61,497 nt of DNA from Spirogloea muscicola (taxonomy: Eukaryota; Streptophyta; Zygnematophyceae; Spirogloeales; Spirogloeaceae). Of this stretch, positions 1 through 11,099 are shown piece after piece. Under the pieces are notes generated by a model that worked only from the letters and a program-made list of their open reading frames with translations, did not search any database and had not been told where the DNA came from. The stretch covers positions 59,505 to 121,001 of the forward strand of contig WELB01000080.1 of the NCBI GenBank assembly GCA_009602725.1. The letters are read 5' to 3'. Numbering within the stretch: position 1 is the stretch's first letter; each line of letters starts with the position of its first letter. The position numbers were made by a program, and so were the translations under genes.

Positions 1-110
1 CCGCCGCCGCGGGGCCCGGCAGCGGCGGCCAGGCCGCGGCGGCGGCGGGCATGCAGGGCCGCCCCTGCCGAAGCTGGACCAGACCTTCCAGTTCAGAGAC
101 GGTACTGAAC
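1..110 (+). other. Possible 3' end of an exon running in from the left edge
   Basis: GC-rich CCG/GGC-repeat sequence opens the window. One plus-strand frame reads Gly/Ala-rich and then PPLPKLDQTFQFRD up to a possible donor (GACG|GTACTG, near 109). This could be the 3' part of a first exon of a gene lying mostly outside, but no family is recognised and the retroelement-derived repeats start directly after it. Composition matches the CpG islands seen at gene starts elsewhere in the window. Low confidence. Confidence 0.2.
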
Positions 111-117
111 GAGAGAG

Positions 118-1010
118 AGGCGCGCGGTGCGCATGGAGATGAAAGGGAGGCCAACGAGCCTTACACAAGAAGAAGGGCTCGCCTATTGAGGATAGATAGG
201 GGCTGGGAAAGCCAGCCCAAAAACGAATGAACGTAGTACGGGAAGGGGGCCAGGGGAAGCGCTAAGGAAACCAAGCACAAAAAGAGACAAAGCAGCTACG
301 AAGCACTCAGTGACCCCTGCTAAGCAGCCTCAGGTGAGAGAAGCTGGGCTCCTGGAAGCGGGTCCCAGGTGACGGCCAGAGCCAGAGGCAGCAGCGAGGG
401 CTCTGCCGGCACCAAGTCCTGGTAACCGGTCGAAAGAGCGGCTGCAAAAGATAGAAGGCGCGCGGGGCGCATGAAATGAAATGGAGGCCAATTCAAGCCG
501 ATACATTGTTCAGGCAGAGTCTGAAGAAGTGGCTCTTCCAATGGGGGCAAGGGCTGTGACAAGCCAGCCCGAAAAGAATTGACAAAGGTTCGAAGGGGCC
601 AAATGACGGAGTGGCCTAAAGCGCTTAGCAGCTACGAAGGGGCCTGAAGATGCTGCGTCAGAACGGGGGGAGGATGGACCACTCAGAAGTTACGAGTGAG
701 GAGCCTCAAGTCCGACAGACTAGCTGCCGGAAAACTATTGCAGAAGGACTAGGACTAAGACATCAGTCAGGGAGAAGAGCTCGCCCATATAGAAGAGGGG
801 CTGGCAAAGCTAACCCAAAAAGAATGGACAATGTCCAAAGCCAAAGGAAAAAGTGCCGGAAGAGGACTACACTACAACGGGAACGCTCAGTAACCGCCTA
901 GTCCTTCGCACTCCGGCTCCTTCGGACCTTGTCCATTCCTTTGGGCTGGCCTTTCCCAGCCACCAGTTAATCTGGCCGCGCTTCTATTGCAGAAGGCAGC
1001 CAGGGCAGAC
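118..1010. repeat. LINE 3'-tail repeat debris
   Basis: Overlapping degraded copies of sequence that recurs through the window. About 178-230 and 775-830 carry the minus-oriented unit (GCTCGCC..GGGGCTGG..CCAGCC..AAGAATGGACAA). About 452-522 carries the unit starting AAGGCGCGCGGGGCGCATG and ending near TTGTTCAGGCAGAGTC. About 648-735 nearly repeats 52679-52766. About 925-985 repeats 11107-11172, with the stem GGGCTGG..CCAGCC. Parts of the same sequence sit in the tail of the large minus-strand LINE near 52-56 kb, which points to retroelement 3' ends rather than genes. Confidence 0.65.
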
Positions 1011-1216
1011 AGGTGGTGTTTATGACTACATATTCCAGTTCGACGCATGCCGTATCAGCACACAAGCCCCGAGAAGGCCAGCCTGCTGGTCGCTTGCTGC
1101 TACCAGTGCTCGCACTTGCTGCACCACGTTCCCCACCTTCCTCAGCTGGTGCAAATTCCGAGGCGGCGATTTGGGCTCTCACCCGCCGCCAGCGGCGGCC
1201 CGGCCGCAGGCCGGCC

Positions 1217-2315
1217 ATGGCGGCAGCCGTCTGCGGCGCCGCCCTGCAGCGCTCGCCGGGCGCGGCGCTTGCCATCGCCGCCGCCGCCCGCGGCACTCCA
1301 AAACTCCTTAGACCCACCGTCTTGGCCGCGACCGCCGCCTGCTGCGGGCGGGGGCTGGCATTGGAGGCGTCGCACGCCAGCCGACTGCCACGGAGCAGCG
1401 GCTCGCTCTTTAGCTGTAGACGCCGAGGAGGCGGCCGCCCAGTTGCCGCCGGCAGGCTGCCGCTGCGCTGCCGGGCGTCGGCGGGCGCTGCGGTGGTCGA
1501 CGGCCACGAGCAGCTGCTGGACGCCGCCAAGGCGGGCGACCTGGCGCTGGTGCGGGAGCTGGTGGAGAGCGGCCGCGTCGACGTTAACCGGCCGAGTGCG
1601 GCCAGGTCGGGCTGGACTGGTGAGACCACCAGAGTTAGCCTATTGTGCGGTCCACCACTACCTCTTTTGAGGATGCGGTCATACCTTTAAGGTCCTATGC
1701 ACGCGTGCTAGAGCCTTGGAGCTGTAGGAGGGTGGGACAACCCTGGATTGAGCTCCAGGTCGTGAGCTTGTATGGCAGAGACAGTCTGAACCTCAATCAA
1801 GCCGTTCCGTATATGAGGAACAGCTACATGACGGACACGGAATGTGCAAGAGACGCCCAGAGTTGACGCTCGTTACTGAGCTCCAGCTTGTTGCTGGGCT
1901 CAGGTGCCTGACAACTTCACCTAACGGAGCTGAAAGCTCGTGTTGGCGACCTGCAGCATTGCAGCTCAGCTGCTTCTATGAGCACCCTGAGGTGGCCAGC
2001 TTTCTGCTGCAGGCAGGCGCCGACACGGAGATTCGCAATGACAGCGGCAATACAGCGCTGCAGGTCAGCATTGCACGCCAGAAGTTTCGCAGATTACAGT
2101 GGTCTTCTTTGCTGACCATACGTAAACCGTGTCAATGGGCTACTGCCAATTTTCAAATGTTGTGCTTTGCTCCTAACCCTGCTCCGGCGGCCGACCTTGG
2201 CACCAGTTTGCCTGCATCAAAGGAAACGTGCAATGTGCTCGCTTGCTCCTTGACGCTGGCGCGGATATTGAAGCAGAGAGTAACGACAAAGGCAACTGCC
2301 TGGATTATGCGCAAG
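1217..2315 (+). CDS. Ankyrin-repeat protein with N-terminal transit-like extension (3' end unresolved)
   Basis: Three exons join in frame: 1217-1619, 1957-2063 and 2207-2315. The first 90 or so residues are rich in Ala, Arg and Ser with hardly any acidic residues, like an organelle transit peptide. Ankyrin units follow: HEQLLDAAKAGDLALVRELV (end of exon 1), FYEHPEVASFLLQAGADTE (exon 2), and FACIKGNVQCARLLLDAGAD (exon 3). Junctions are G|GTGAGA..CAG|CA, CAG|GTCAGC..CAG|TTT and G|GTGGGC. The last exon (after 2316) is not found; a very short one near 2718-2731 ending in a stop is possible. Ankyrin repeats mediate protein-protein contact; the partner is unknown. The gene is divergent from nothing obvious on its left, and its CpG-rich start matches other starts in the window. 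Confidence 0.7.
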
Positions 2316-2316
2316 G

Positions 2317-3596
2317 TGGGCTTAGGTCACATGTCAGGCATCCGGGTTTGGCACACATCTTTGCAAAGCAGGTGCAATTAGTGGTGTACAGAGGAGCATG
2401 AGATGAGAAATGTGAGCGTGTGAATCAGCTGCTTAATAGTCCATGAGCTCCTCTAGAGGCTGGACCAGCAACTGAGTAGCACGTTTGCTGCCTGCAGAGT
2501 GGGGAGGGGAAGAGATAACTGATTTCATCGTCCTGTGGGCTGCTAAATCGAACATTGTGGGTGATGTTTGAATGCTCCAGTGCCAAAGAATAGTAGATGC
2601 ATACCATGGAATTCATTACCCCAGTTGCCAATGCCTACACCACACTGTACAACAGTGTCCTTGCTTACACCAGTGACACAATTTGGTCACTGGTAGCAAA
2701 CAAACTCTCACTTGCCAGGATTGTCAGTATGAAGATGTAAGTAGGGTGTTTGACATACCTGTTTGACGCACCTGACATGGGCTGCAAATCATAATGCAAA
2801 GCAGAAATGTCAGGCCAGCCTCACATTGACAGACGGGCACAGTCATGGAGATTGATTTTGTGGGCAAATGTCCTGAAATCTCCATGGACCCTCACACAAC
2901 CTCTAGTGGGCAAGTCTATCACTTGCACTGCAGTATTACTGCAGTGTATCATAGGCTCCAGCGGCAAGCCCAGAGTACATAGTTGCTCTTCATTGCAGCC
3001 ACTGAGCATTCGCTAGTGACCAATGCAAGACCTTCTATGTTGTACAAACATTCAACTGCTTCCAACATGCAAGGTTGAGTGAATGAAGGATCAAATTCCT
3101 GCAGGATCCCAGACTGCATGCACATCTAAAGACCAAGAAACGATATGCACTGCGAGAGGAGTTTTCGGGCAGAAGGGTGACAGCTGCCAGACCACAGGCA
3201 GAGCAGTCGGTGGACAGAAACCTGCACTCTTGTGAAGCTGACCACACTGTACATGCAACATTGAGAAAACCTTTTCGCTGCTCAAATCAGCAGCGTCTGC
3301 TTTTGTTCGCAGCAGTTTCAAAAATCAAACTTGGTCTATCACGCGACCCTGACACGCTTCTGAGAATCTGCATTTGGGACACTGGCGTCGGAGGCAGGCA
3401 TTGGCTCTGCGGCCATCGTCTCGACCTAGCATGGGCACAATAAGCAAAGTAAGTTGCTTGAGCTCTTAGTATAGTAATAAAAGGTCCATGGCAGTGTTTC
3501 AATAAAACTACTAGCTGACTTCATTTGAGTGGCACAAAGGCTAGGTGATTACAGCTGCATATGCTAACTGATGACAACATACATAGATGCAAGGAC
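2317..3596. other. Intergenic stretch, no gene recognised
   Basis: Between the last firm ankyrin exon and the UVR8 stop codon. GC is lower than in the islands. The open frames present (60-90 codons) show no family resemblance and no convincing exon chain. It probably holds the 3' end of the ankyrin gene and the UVR8 3' UTR. Confidence 0.4.
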
Positions 3597-6568
3597 TCAT
3601 CTACTACAGGCTACAGGCTGGTGACTCACCATCGGTTCACCAGGCACTACAGCATCACGATGAGGTAGAAGTCTCAAGCTAGGCCCTGCAGACGTTCATC
3701 ATGTCATCGGCAGTCTTCAGATCACTCTCCTCAGGATAATTTAATGAAACAATCAGAGCACTCAGCTTTCACAGGAGCACATACAGCAGCGCTTGCTGAC
3801 CTGAACCATTTGACACTGGGCGCTCTATTTGTCGACAGGCCTGCCCATCTGTGCTGAGGGACTCGATACGCTTAGGTGTGCTTCTGCCAAAGACACAGGA
3901 AGATAGTGAGCACAGCACCTTGAGCATAACAGGAGTAGTCCTGCATGCTGAAGGCCTTTGCAAAGCATGGTTGAGGCCATATCCACAGCTTGCTAGTACC
4001 TATCAAGGGTATCACCATGCCCAAGTTGACCACTGGTTCCTCTGCCCCAAGAGTACACATTCCCACGTTCCGTGGAAGCAATAGTGTGCCTCCATCCACA
4101 GGAAACAGAAGATACTCTCTGCAGATAGCAGATGATTCTGAGTATGTTGTGACAGGCAACAGCAGTGCTAGAACACTATCATCACAAGATCTGTAACCCA
4201 CTATTTATCTCTGCCAAAGTACTGCTTGCAAGACTGCTGCATGTGAGAAGGTGCAATTGGACTACCTGGTCCGCAAAGCTTGTGATAAGCTGTGGTACAT
4301 TATGATCATCTGTATTCCCAACTCCAACTTGGCCAAACTGCAATGGGCAAGTAAGTATAGAACAAGGATAAGTCTGGACTGCTGCGCATGCACACACAGG
4401 CCTCTGTGAAGGTAAGGCTTGAGATGCTGTACCTTGTTCCAACCCCAAGCAAAAAGCTTTCCTTCTGAGTCTAGGGCAACCGTGTGCCTCCAGCCCCCAG
4501 CTATCTGCAATGATGATGATTCTTTGTGAGCAGAAGGTTTGGAAGTAAGTGCTCCAGTTGCGCAGCTTTTGATCTTTGCTTATAAAAGAGGCACAGTGTG
4601 CAGTCCAGGGGATCTGCTGTGGATGAGAAACTCCACCTTATTGTCATTACCTTATTGATCTTCTTGTCAGCCAGTGCAGCCACACGTGTAGGCACCATCT
4701 GATCTTCAAAGTCACCATGTCCTAGCTGGCCATACTTGCTCCAGCCATATGTATATATTGCGCCTGATGAAGCTACAGCTATGGTGTGCCGCCAGCCGCA
4801 TGCTACCATCTCCATTCTTTCCCCCTGCCAGAAGCTCACTTTCCACATTCTTAATAGTTGCATTATCCATGCAGGACTCACATGGACACACAGACATAGC
4901 CCTGCAGGTCGGAAACAAGATCTCTACTGCAGGCATTAGAACAAATGAATGGGTCTTACTTGTACGCTCTGAACCTCTTCAGGCAGCAGTCGATCTCTCC
5001 TATCACCCAAGCCCAAGTTCCCATATCGACCCCATCCCCAACCATAAAGGCGACCATCCTCTGAGACTGCGACTGTGTGCTCAGCACCAGCGGCCAGCAT
5101 CTTCATTCTGACGCCCTGTCATAGATACATGACAAAGCAGAGAAAGTCCAGCAGACAAATTTAAGAGTGACCCTACTTTTGACAAATTATTCAAGAAGAA
5201 CTCCTGTTGCATTGGCAGCTCACAAATTATATATGCTCGTTTGTCCTGAGGGCGTAACTAGCAGAGAGTATGGCCACCACTCACTCCAGTAGGCAGAGCA
5301 GTATGGCTAGTCCTGCCAGACAATGTGAACTCACATCAAAGCCTGGAAGCTTCCTTGGAACAAGGGAGTCTTCTGTGTCGCCTAGGCCGAGCTGCCCATT
5401 CTGATTGCGCCCCCATCTGCATGGAAAGCCAACAGTCATCAGCGTTGGAGACATATACCCTGCCAATGAGCAAAGAAGTGGTCCTGCTGTCAAATCCTCA
5501 CCCGTGCACTTCTCCATCCCCTGTGATAGCCAAACAGTGGCAGTCACCACAAGCCATCTGCTTGATAGAAAGGCCACCCAGGAGCTTGATTGGCTGAGGA
5601 TAAAAGACATCTGTTGAGTTGCCATGTCCTAATCGCCCAAAGTCCCCCCTGGAAAACAACATCAAGGCATGCGTCAAGATAAAGACAGGAGGTGGCAGGG
5701 GGGGCTTTCTGCTCATTACCAGACCATGCTGCTACTCCCTAGAAATATCATTGGCCTATCACGCCTCTGGTACGTGCACGCCAAGGTCCAGTCTGAAAGG
5801 GCTCCCACTATTGGACTGCTCAGGCAAAGGCCATGCTCGAGCTTATCATGGATGAGCAGGACCCTACAGGCCTCCATATGCTTGGCTTGTCCATGAGCAT
5901 TATAGACATAGAGGCTGCCGAAGATGCAACTACCTCAATATGCAGACAATCTGTCTGCTAGGGTCACCAAGAATGTATCTGTAATGCCACCCCCCTGCCG
6001 AGCTATAGACAGTACAGGTAATGCATACCACCCCCAGCTGTAGACGGTCCTTCTGTCTTGCGAGTAAGCAGTGGTGTGGTCGGCTCCACATGTGACTGAA
6101 GAGATGGCAGCTCCTTCCAAGCCAGCCACAATAGTTGGCAGGTGCCGCTCGTTTGCGTCCCCGTGACCAAGCTGTCCATCCTCTCCTCGACCCCAGGAGC
6201 ACACGAGATCACCAGCTACACGAAGCAACAAACGGGGCCACGTGACCACCACCATAAGCGACTCACACACACACGCCTCTCAATGTATACATTGCCGATG
6301 CTCAATAACTCTTTGCGAGGCCAATGCAAGAGCTCACATTACAGAAAACCACGAGGTATGTCGCACATTTAGGCATCAAAAGAAGGCTCCAGGAAGAAAA
6401 GGCTGCTATGCCTGCAAGCAGCATGCAGATGCCCTAGACCTAATTGAGGTGCTGGAGAAGACAGCACTCACTCAGAAGGGCGACGGAGTGGCTGGCTCCG
6501 GCCGAAAGGGCGAGCACCACTTGCGCGTCGGCCGAGGTCGCGTCCTCGGGCTTGCCATTATCTCCCAT
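3597..6568 (-). CDS. UVR8: UVR8 UV-B photoreceptor (seven-bladed RCC1 propeller), complete
   Basis: Eleven exons keep frame throughout: 6568-6472, 6215-6029, 5648-5502, 5416-5335, 5115-4960, 4824-4651, 4504-4433, 4337-4266, 4118-4000, 3883-3801 and 3685-3597, giving 425 residues (Arabidopsis 440). The start [16 protein letters not shown] leads into [10 protein letters not shown]. Family-typical blades follow: [67 protein letters not shown] and [13 protein letters not shown]. The three GWRHT motifs holding Trp233, Trp285 and Trp337 of Arabidopsis are present (about 4790, 4490 and 4080), as are the dimer-interface acidic positions in GDFG, NSTD and GAEHT. The tail carries AVVPGEP, the VP pair that binds COP1. 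Known role: UV-B monomerises the dimer, which then signals through COP1. The last exon could instead splice at ATG|GTGAGT, so the final ten residues are uncertain. Confidence 0.95.
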
Positions 6569-8235
6569 GGTCAAGGCAATGTCCTTATGCACGCCAGTGG
6601 AGGCTCCAGATCAGACAGCCTGCTGCGACAGCCTCCTCAGCGGCAAAAAGGCCTTATCGTGACACCAACTACGGCAGGCCGGTGCCGTGCCGAGCCCCCT
6701 CATCCCGCGCCGGGCCACCGGCGAGCTATCGCTCGACCCGGCCTCCAGAGACGCCAGCCCTCCAAGAGCCGGCCTGTGCGAGACGCCCCTGCTGCGGCGC
6801 GTCCGCACGGCTAGGGCGCGACGCAGGCGCGCGGGCGAGCGGCCATTAGCGGCGGCGACGGCGGAGGCGGCGGCTGCGGCGGCTGCAGAGGGGCCTTTGG
6901 GGGTCACGGCTCGTCGCCAGGGCCTGAGGGGGCAGCCATGGCGGCGGATGGGCAAAGGCGGGGGAAGACGTTAGTGCCCGAAAAGAGGAGGCGCGCGGGG
7001 CGCATGAAATGTAATGGAGGCCAATTCAAGCCGACACATTGGTCAGGCAGAGTCTAGGGCAAAAAGCGAGCGGCCAGGAGGTGGGGAGGCGCGGGCGCGT
7101 GGGGCCCCTCCTCTGTAGGCCCTCTCAAAGAATCCGGCGTAGCGCCAGAACCCCGTGGGAAGCGGGGAGGGTCGGAACGCCGGACCTCCAATCGGTCGGC
7201 TAATCCTCCCCCCCCCACGGATGAGCCGCTCGCCTGCCCATCCGCTGCTGCCAGCCTGGGGTTTTGATCGGCGGCGAGCATTTCTCCACGGATACGATTC
7301 ACCAGAAAATGCCCCCTCTCTCCCCCGCCCAGCCCCGCGGGCCGAGCTCGCCGGCAGCCAATGGCGGCGCCGCGCCGCCGGATAGCGCCGCGGCCGGGCC
7401 CGCGCATGGCTTGCCGCCGCCGCCGCCATTGCCGCCGCCGCCGCCGCCGGCGACGCCGCCTACGCCGCCGCTTGAGATTGCGTGCGCGCCAGCCTTTCCT
7501 GTTCACGGCCTTATCTCGTCGGCCCGTCGAAGTGCGGGGACCAACGTACTGTCGGGCGAGGCTGCACCAGTGGGGTCTTTGCGCTATCGCCCTGCCCTGC
7601 CGCTGGGACTCGACGCAGGCCGCTTGGTGCGAAGCCAGTCCCTCTAGGCATCCTGCACCTTCATTGGCAGTGCGGCGACGCGAAGCCGGCCCTCAATCTC
7701 CAGATTGCGAGCAGCGGGGCGCTCTAACGGCGAGCTAGCAATCCGGCGCTGGCGTAAGCCTTCGGCCTCGGCCTTCAACGATCCGGCTCACGCTGGGCGG
7801 CTGGCTCAATGCTGCGGACCCTGGAGACCGCACGCAGGCGAGCTGCTCATCTGGTATACTCCTGAACCCTAGACTGAACTCCTAAACCCGAGCTCCTAAA
7901 CCCTAAACACCACCAGGCATTCCTAGGCCTTCATTCTACACCCAGGTAAAATCTAGACCTGGCTGCTGCAACCAATGGCTGCAGCCTACCAAAGCGCTCC
8001 TGGCGCAGCCGTCACAGACTGGAAGGAGTATGCACGCTGGGCCGCAGTGTAGTAAGCCAGCCAGTACACTCCTGGTGCAAGTCCTTGCTCCTCAGCAGGT
8101 TGCCTCTCAGGTGCCTTTCCCCTCTTAAAGTCTTGGAACGAGGTCGGCTAGGCACCAAAGATCGCCCCTCGCTTCTCCCGACAGCGTTGTCGCCCTTGAT
8201 CACTACGTTTCATTGACCGACTTGTTCTCTTGCAG
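6569..8235. promoter_or_regulatory. Divergent promoter region UVR8 / bL9m with CpG island
   Basis: Head-to-head spacer between UVR8 (leftward) and the bL9 gene (rightward). 6690-6960 and 7320-7480 are GC-rich with CCG/GGC runs, as at other gene starts here. About 6987-7057 is a copy of the repeat unit GGCGCGCGGGGCGCATGAAATG. Either gene's 5' UTR and the missing first exon of bL9m must lie here. A plus ATG at 7406 opens an Arg-rich frame and ATG 7482 opens another, but neither can be shown to join the 8236 exon. Confidence 0.4.
7863..7912 (+). repeat. Degenerate interstitial telomere-like repeat (CCCTAAA)n
   Basis: About 50 bp contains AACCCTAGA, CTCCTAAACCCGAG and CTCCTAAACCCTAAACACC. The unit CCCTAAA is the complement of TTTAGGG, the telomere repeat of land plants and many green algae. 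It is short and imperfect, lying in the spacer or first intron before the bL9 gene, so it is a relic or chance enrichment rather than a telomere. Confidence 0.45.
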
Positions 8236-9588
8236 GCCTCAGCAAACCTGAGCTTGGAGCCTGGACGCTCAATTACCCCTTCATCTTATCGGACTAAAGT
8301 TGCTGTGATATTGAATACCGTAAGCCCTCTGTCTCAGACAATGCAACGTTCAAAGTAGGCGTTGCGGCAGTGAGCCCTCGTGACTCTTTTAGCTAGCAAC
8401 CTGAAAGCAGTAACTCAATCCTCGCAAAGCAGGAGTGCCACGAGCAAATGGTCAGCTTGAGGAGCTTGTCGTCATGTCACCTCAAGAGTGACACTTGATG
8501 TCTGCATTTTGTCAGTCCGTGGACCATCTTGGAACAGCGGGGCAGGTCGTGCATGTCGAGCCTGGGTATGCTAGGAATAAGCTCATCCCCCAGAAGCTCG
8601 CGCATCCTGCCATCGAGAAATATCTCAAATTCAGAAAGCATCAGCAAGAGGTGAGGGCAACATCCAGCTGATTCCTACACAGCCAGGGTGTTGACCATGT
8701 GTTCTCTTATCCTCGTTATTGTCTTGGAAATATTGAAGTCCTAAAGTTGCAGTGGATGTGCAGTCTATTAAGCTGGGTACAATCACCAAAGGCTCTGGCG
8801 TCCTGTCGTGTCATCCATCGAGCACACCCAAAAGCTGTCTACCAGGTCTAGCTTATGAGAAGCTCATAGCAGGGCGTGTATCTCGAGGCAATGACCTAAT
8901 TGATTCCTAGCGCTACTTATAGTTTTGCTCAATATGCAGAAAGTCGTGGAGATTGAGAATACTGCAACTCTTGCAGTAGTGGAAGAAACGTCTAGTGCTG
9001 AAGCTGCTGCACAAACTTTGGACAAAGGCAGACTGGTACTCCATTGTTGCACCAGGCTGCTTCTGTCCTCTACGTCCCCTTACTCTCTCATCCAAACACT
9101 ATGGATGGTGGTTTCATGGTTTGGAACCCACCAATGTGCATGCCGTACTGCTCAACATGGATCTTGGCTTCACTTGGCTTGCAGGTTTTCAGAAGAGATG
9201 TGGGTGATGCAAGCACACTTCGACAGCCCGTCAGGTTGCCAGACATCGTTAATGAGGTACGTCTCCATCTCCTTCTCTGCCCGAGTCATGCTCCGGAACG
9301 TGCATACAGCTGCCCTGCTTGGGCCATCTTACAGGTTACATTGATGCAAAGCTTGGTACCTCTTGCCTTACTTTCTGTGTAGTCTTGAGCAAGCATTGCC
9401 GTCATGATGTGCTGAATCTGCAGGCAAGGAGGCAACTGAACGTCCAACTTCAAGAAAGTAACCTCATCATGGCCGGCCACCTCACAACACTGGGGGATTT
9501 TGAGCTGCCACTGATCTTTCCACCAGAACTCACATTGCCTGGTGGCAAAGCTCAGATTCATTTGAAAGTTAGGGTTAGACGAAAATAG
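8236..9588 (+). CDS. Ribosomal protein bL9, organellar type (first exon not found)
   Basis: Five exons join in frame: 8236-8319, 8516-8650, 8940-9035, 9185-9256 and 9424-9588. They encode 183 residues after an undetermined first exon. The N-terminal L9 domain reads TKVAVILN, then VDHLGTAGQVVHVEPGYARN and KLIPQKLA (bacterial L9: ValIleLeu..GYARNYLIP). The helical linker includes AAAQTLDKGRL. The C-terminal domain ends in GHLTTLGDFELPL and a basic tail VRVRRK. Charge and similarity to plant nuclear-encoded L9-like proteins suggest mitochondrial (less likely plastid) location; bL9 binds domain V of the large-subunit rRNA near the L1 stalk. It converges on FKBP12 with only 40 bp between stop codons, so transcripts must overlap or end very tightly. 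Confidence 0.88.
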
Positions 9589-9628
9589 GCTGACCGGGAA
9601 TGCCAACCTCTGCTGTTGCATTATTCAG

Positions 9629-10773
9629 TCATTCAATCCTCAACACCTCTATTTCAAAAAGGAGAGTGGAATCGGGTTGTATGCCCCAGGCAGGAAAACC
9701 ACCAGAGCCGTAAGCATAGTCTGGGGTGCACTGCACAGGTTTGACAGCAGAGGTAGGGGCGTCAGCACAGATTGTTACCCTGGCCATCCTGTCAGCAGCT
9801 TTGCCCGAGGAGAGAGGAGGCCTCATACGAGCATTCGAGCAACAAGGTGACCAACCACTTTGCATGCCGAAATTGCTATACAGCTGACAAGCAAATCAGC
9901 TACTCTTTTGCTTTAGTAGCTCGCTCTGGATTTCAGGTCAGAGTGTGAGGAAACCTTCAGCTTTGCAATCTCGCCAAGCTGCATCCCCAATACTCCCTCG
10001 TCCCATCCTGTCCAAAGACACAGGTTCCTGTGAAGTGAGTGCTACATAGCACCTACAGAACCACCTGCATGGAATGCATGGGATGCATAAGGGACCTACA
10101 AGTACGAAGTGCACACCTTTGATGACATTGCCAAGTCCGATATTAAACGTGAAAGGCTGCTGTCCTGGATCTTTTGTGCTGAGGCATCACGAGGGTCAAG
10201 AAGTTGATCAGGGCTGCTCTCCTCTATAGGTATGGTCTATCCATCCTTTTCAGGCAGACACATTTGTCTGCCTGCACGAGTGGGTGGTCTACACATTGCA
10301 GCACTAGGATCCGGAAGAGGGCAAAACAAGAAGAGCGTGCTGATTTGGTGACGTGCCCGCCTACACATGCTAAATGTTGATGTCCAGCTGACAGACAACC
10401 CACCTCCAAAACTTCTGGGACAGGTCACGATCCTTGCCTGCACAGCACATTGCAAGTTATCTCCCAATGTCACAAATCATGAGGCAGGGCCCGGCCAAGG
10501 ACAGACCTGGGGTGTCTAGACCTTCACGCTCACACGATAATATCTTTGCGCGACAGACGCCTTCAGTCCTCTTGTCAGGATCAGGGCCAAGTTGTGTCCT
10601 GCTCTCTGCGACAAGAAAAAGGCCTGGCTGGAGAATAGAGCAGCACACGCCAGCGCCACAAGGCTGCGTGTGGCTGTCAGCCCACCGTATCCGGTGCAGT
10701 GCACGGTGACCTTCTGGCCTTTGCGGGGGTAGGGGCCGGTGCCCGCGCGCACGAGCTCCTTCTCGATGCCCAT
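9629..10773 (-). CDS. FKBP12: FKBP12-type peptidyl-prolyl cis-trans isomerase
   Basis: Five exons (10773-10686, 10437-10404, 10178-10117, 10007-9955, 9730-9629) join exactly to 112 residues, the usual FKBP12 length. It starts [20 protein letters not shown] and contains [37 protein letters not shown] and [16 protein letters not shown]. The insert [14 protein letters not shown] and the PAWGIQP ending are the plant form rather than the animal one. Active-site aromatics (Tyr in DYAYG, Trp in GWDEG, Phe in PFTF) are present, so a folded isomerase and rapamycin/FK506-binding pocket is expected; in algae FKBP12 bridges rapamycin to TOR kinase (family knowledge). No signal peptide, so cytosolic. Upstream is a CpG island with a run of 30 A. 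Confidence 0.97.
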
Positions 10774-10789
10774 GGCTGGGCGCTCGTCC

Positions 10790-11060
10790 TTGCCAGCGGC
10801 GGCGGCGTCGGCGGCGTCGCTGAACTGCCGCGGCGGCGGAGGCGGCGCGGCGGCGGGCGGGAGGAGGAGCCACCAGGCGGCGGCGGCGAGGGCGAGCAGC
10901 GCGAGAAAAAAAAAAAAAAAAAAAAAAAAAAAAAANGGCGGTGCCGGCGGCGGCGGCGGCGGCTCCGCGGCTCCGCGGCGCGGCGGGGGCTTGGAGCCGG
11001 TCCGGCGGGCTGGGCCTGCCATTTGTCGGGCCACCGGCTGCCCAGCTTGTCAGCGCCCCC
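10790..11060. promoter_or_regulatory. CpG island upstream of FKBP12 with A30 run and assembly gap
   Basis: GGC/CGG-rich sequence immediately 5' of the FKBP12 start, interrupted by an uninterrupted run of 30 A (10906-10935) and a single N at 10936. The N right after the homopolymer suggests a contig join rather than continuous sequence. No core promoter motif can be assigned. Confidence 0.4.
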
Positions 11061-11099
11061 CCCCCGACCGTGGCCGATTTGCCTGCGGGGCTGGCGCTT

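Noticed and set aside
7054-7506. Arg-rich minus-strand frame of 150 codons
   Set aside because: It is a translation of the CCG repeat island (poly-Arg/Ala) with no family features.
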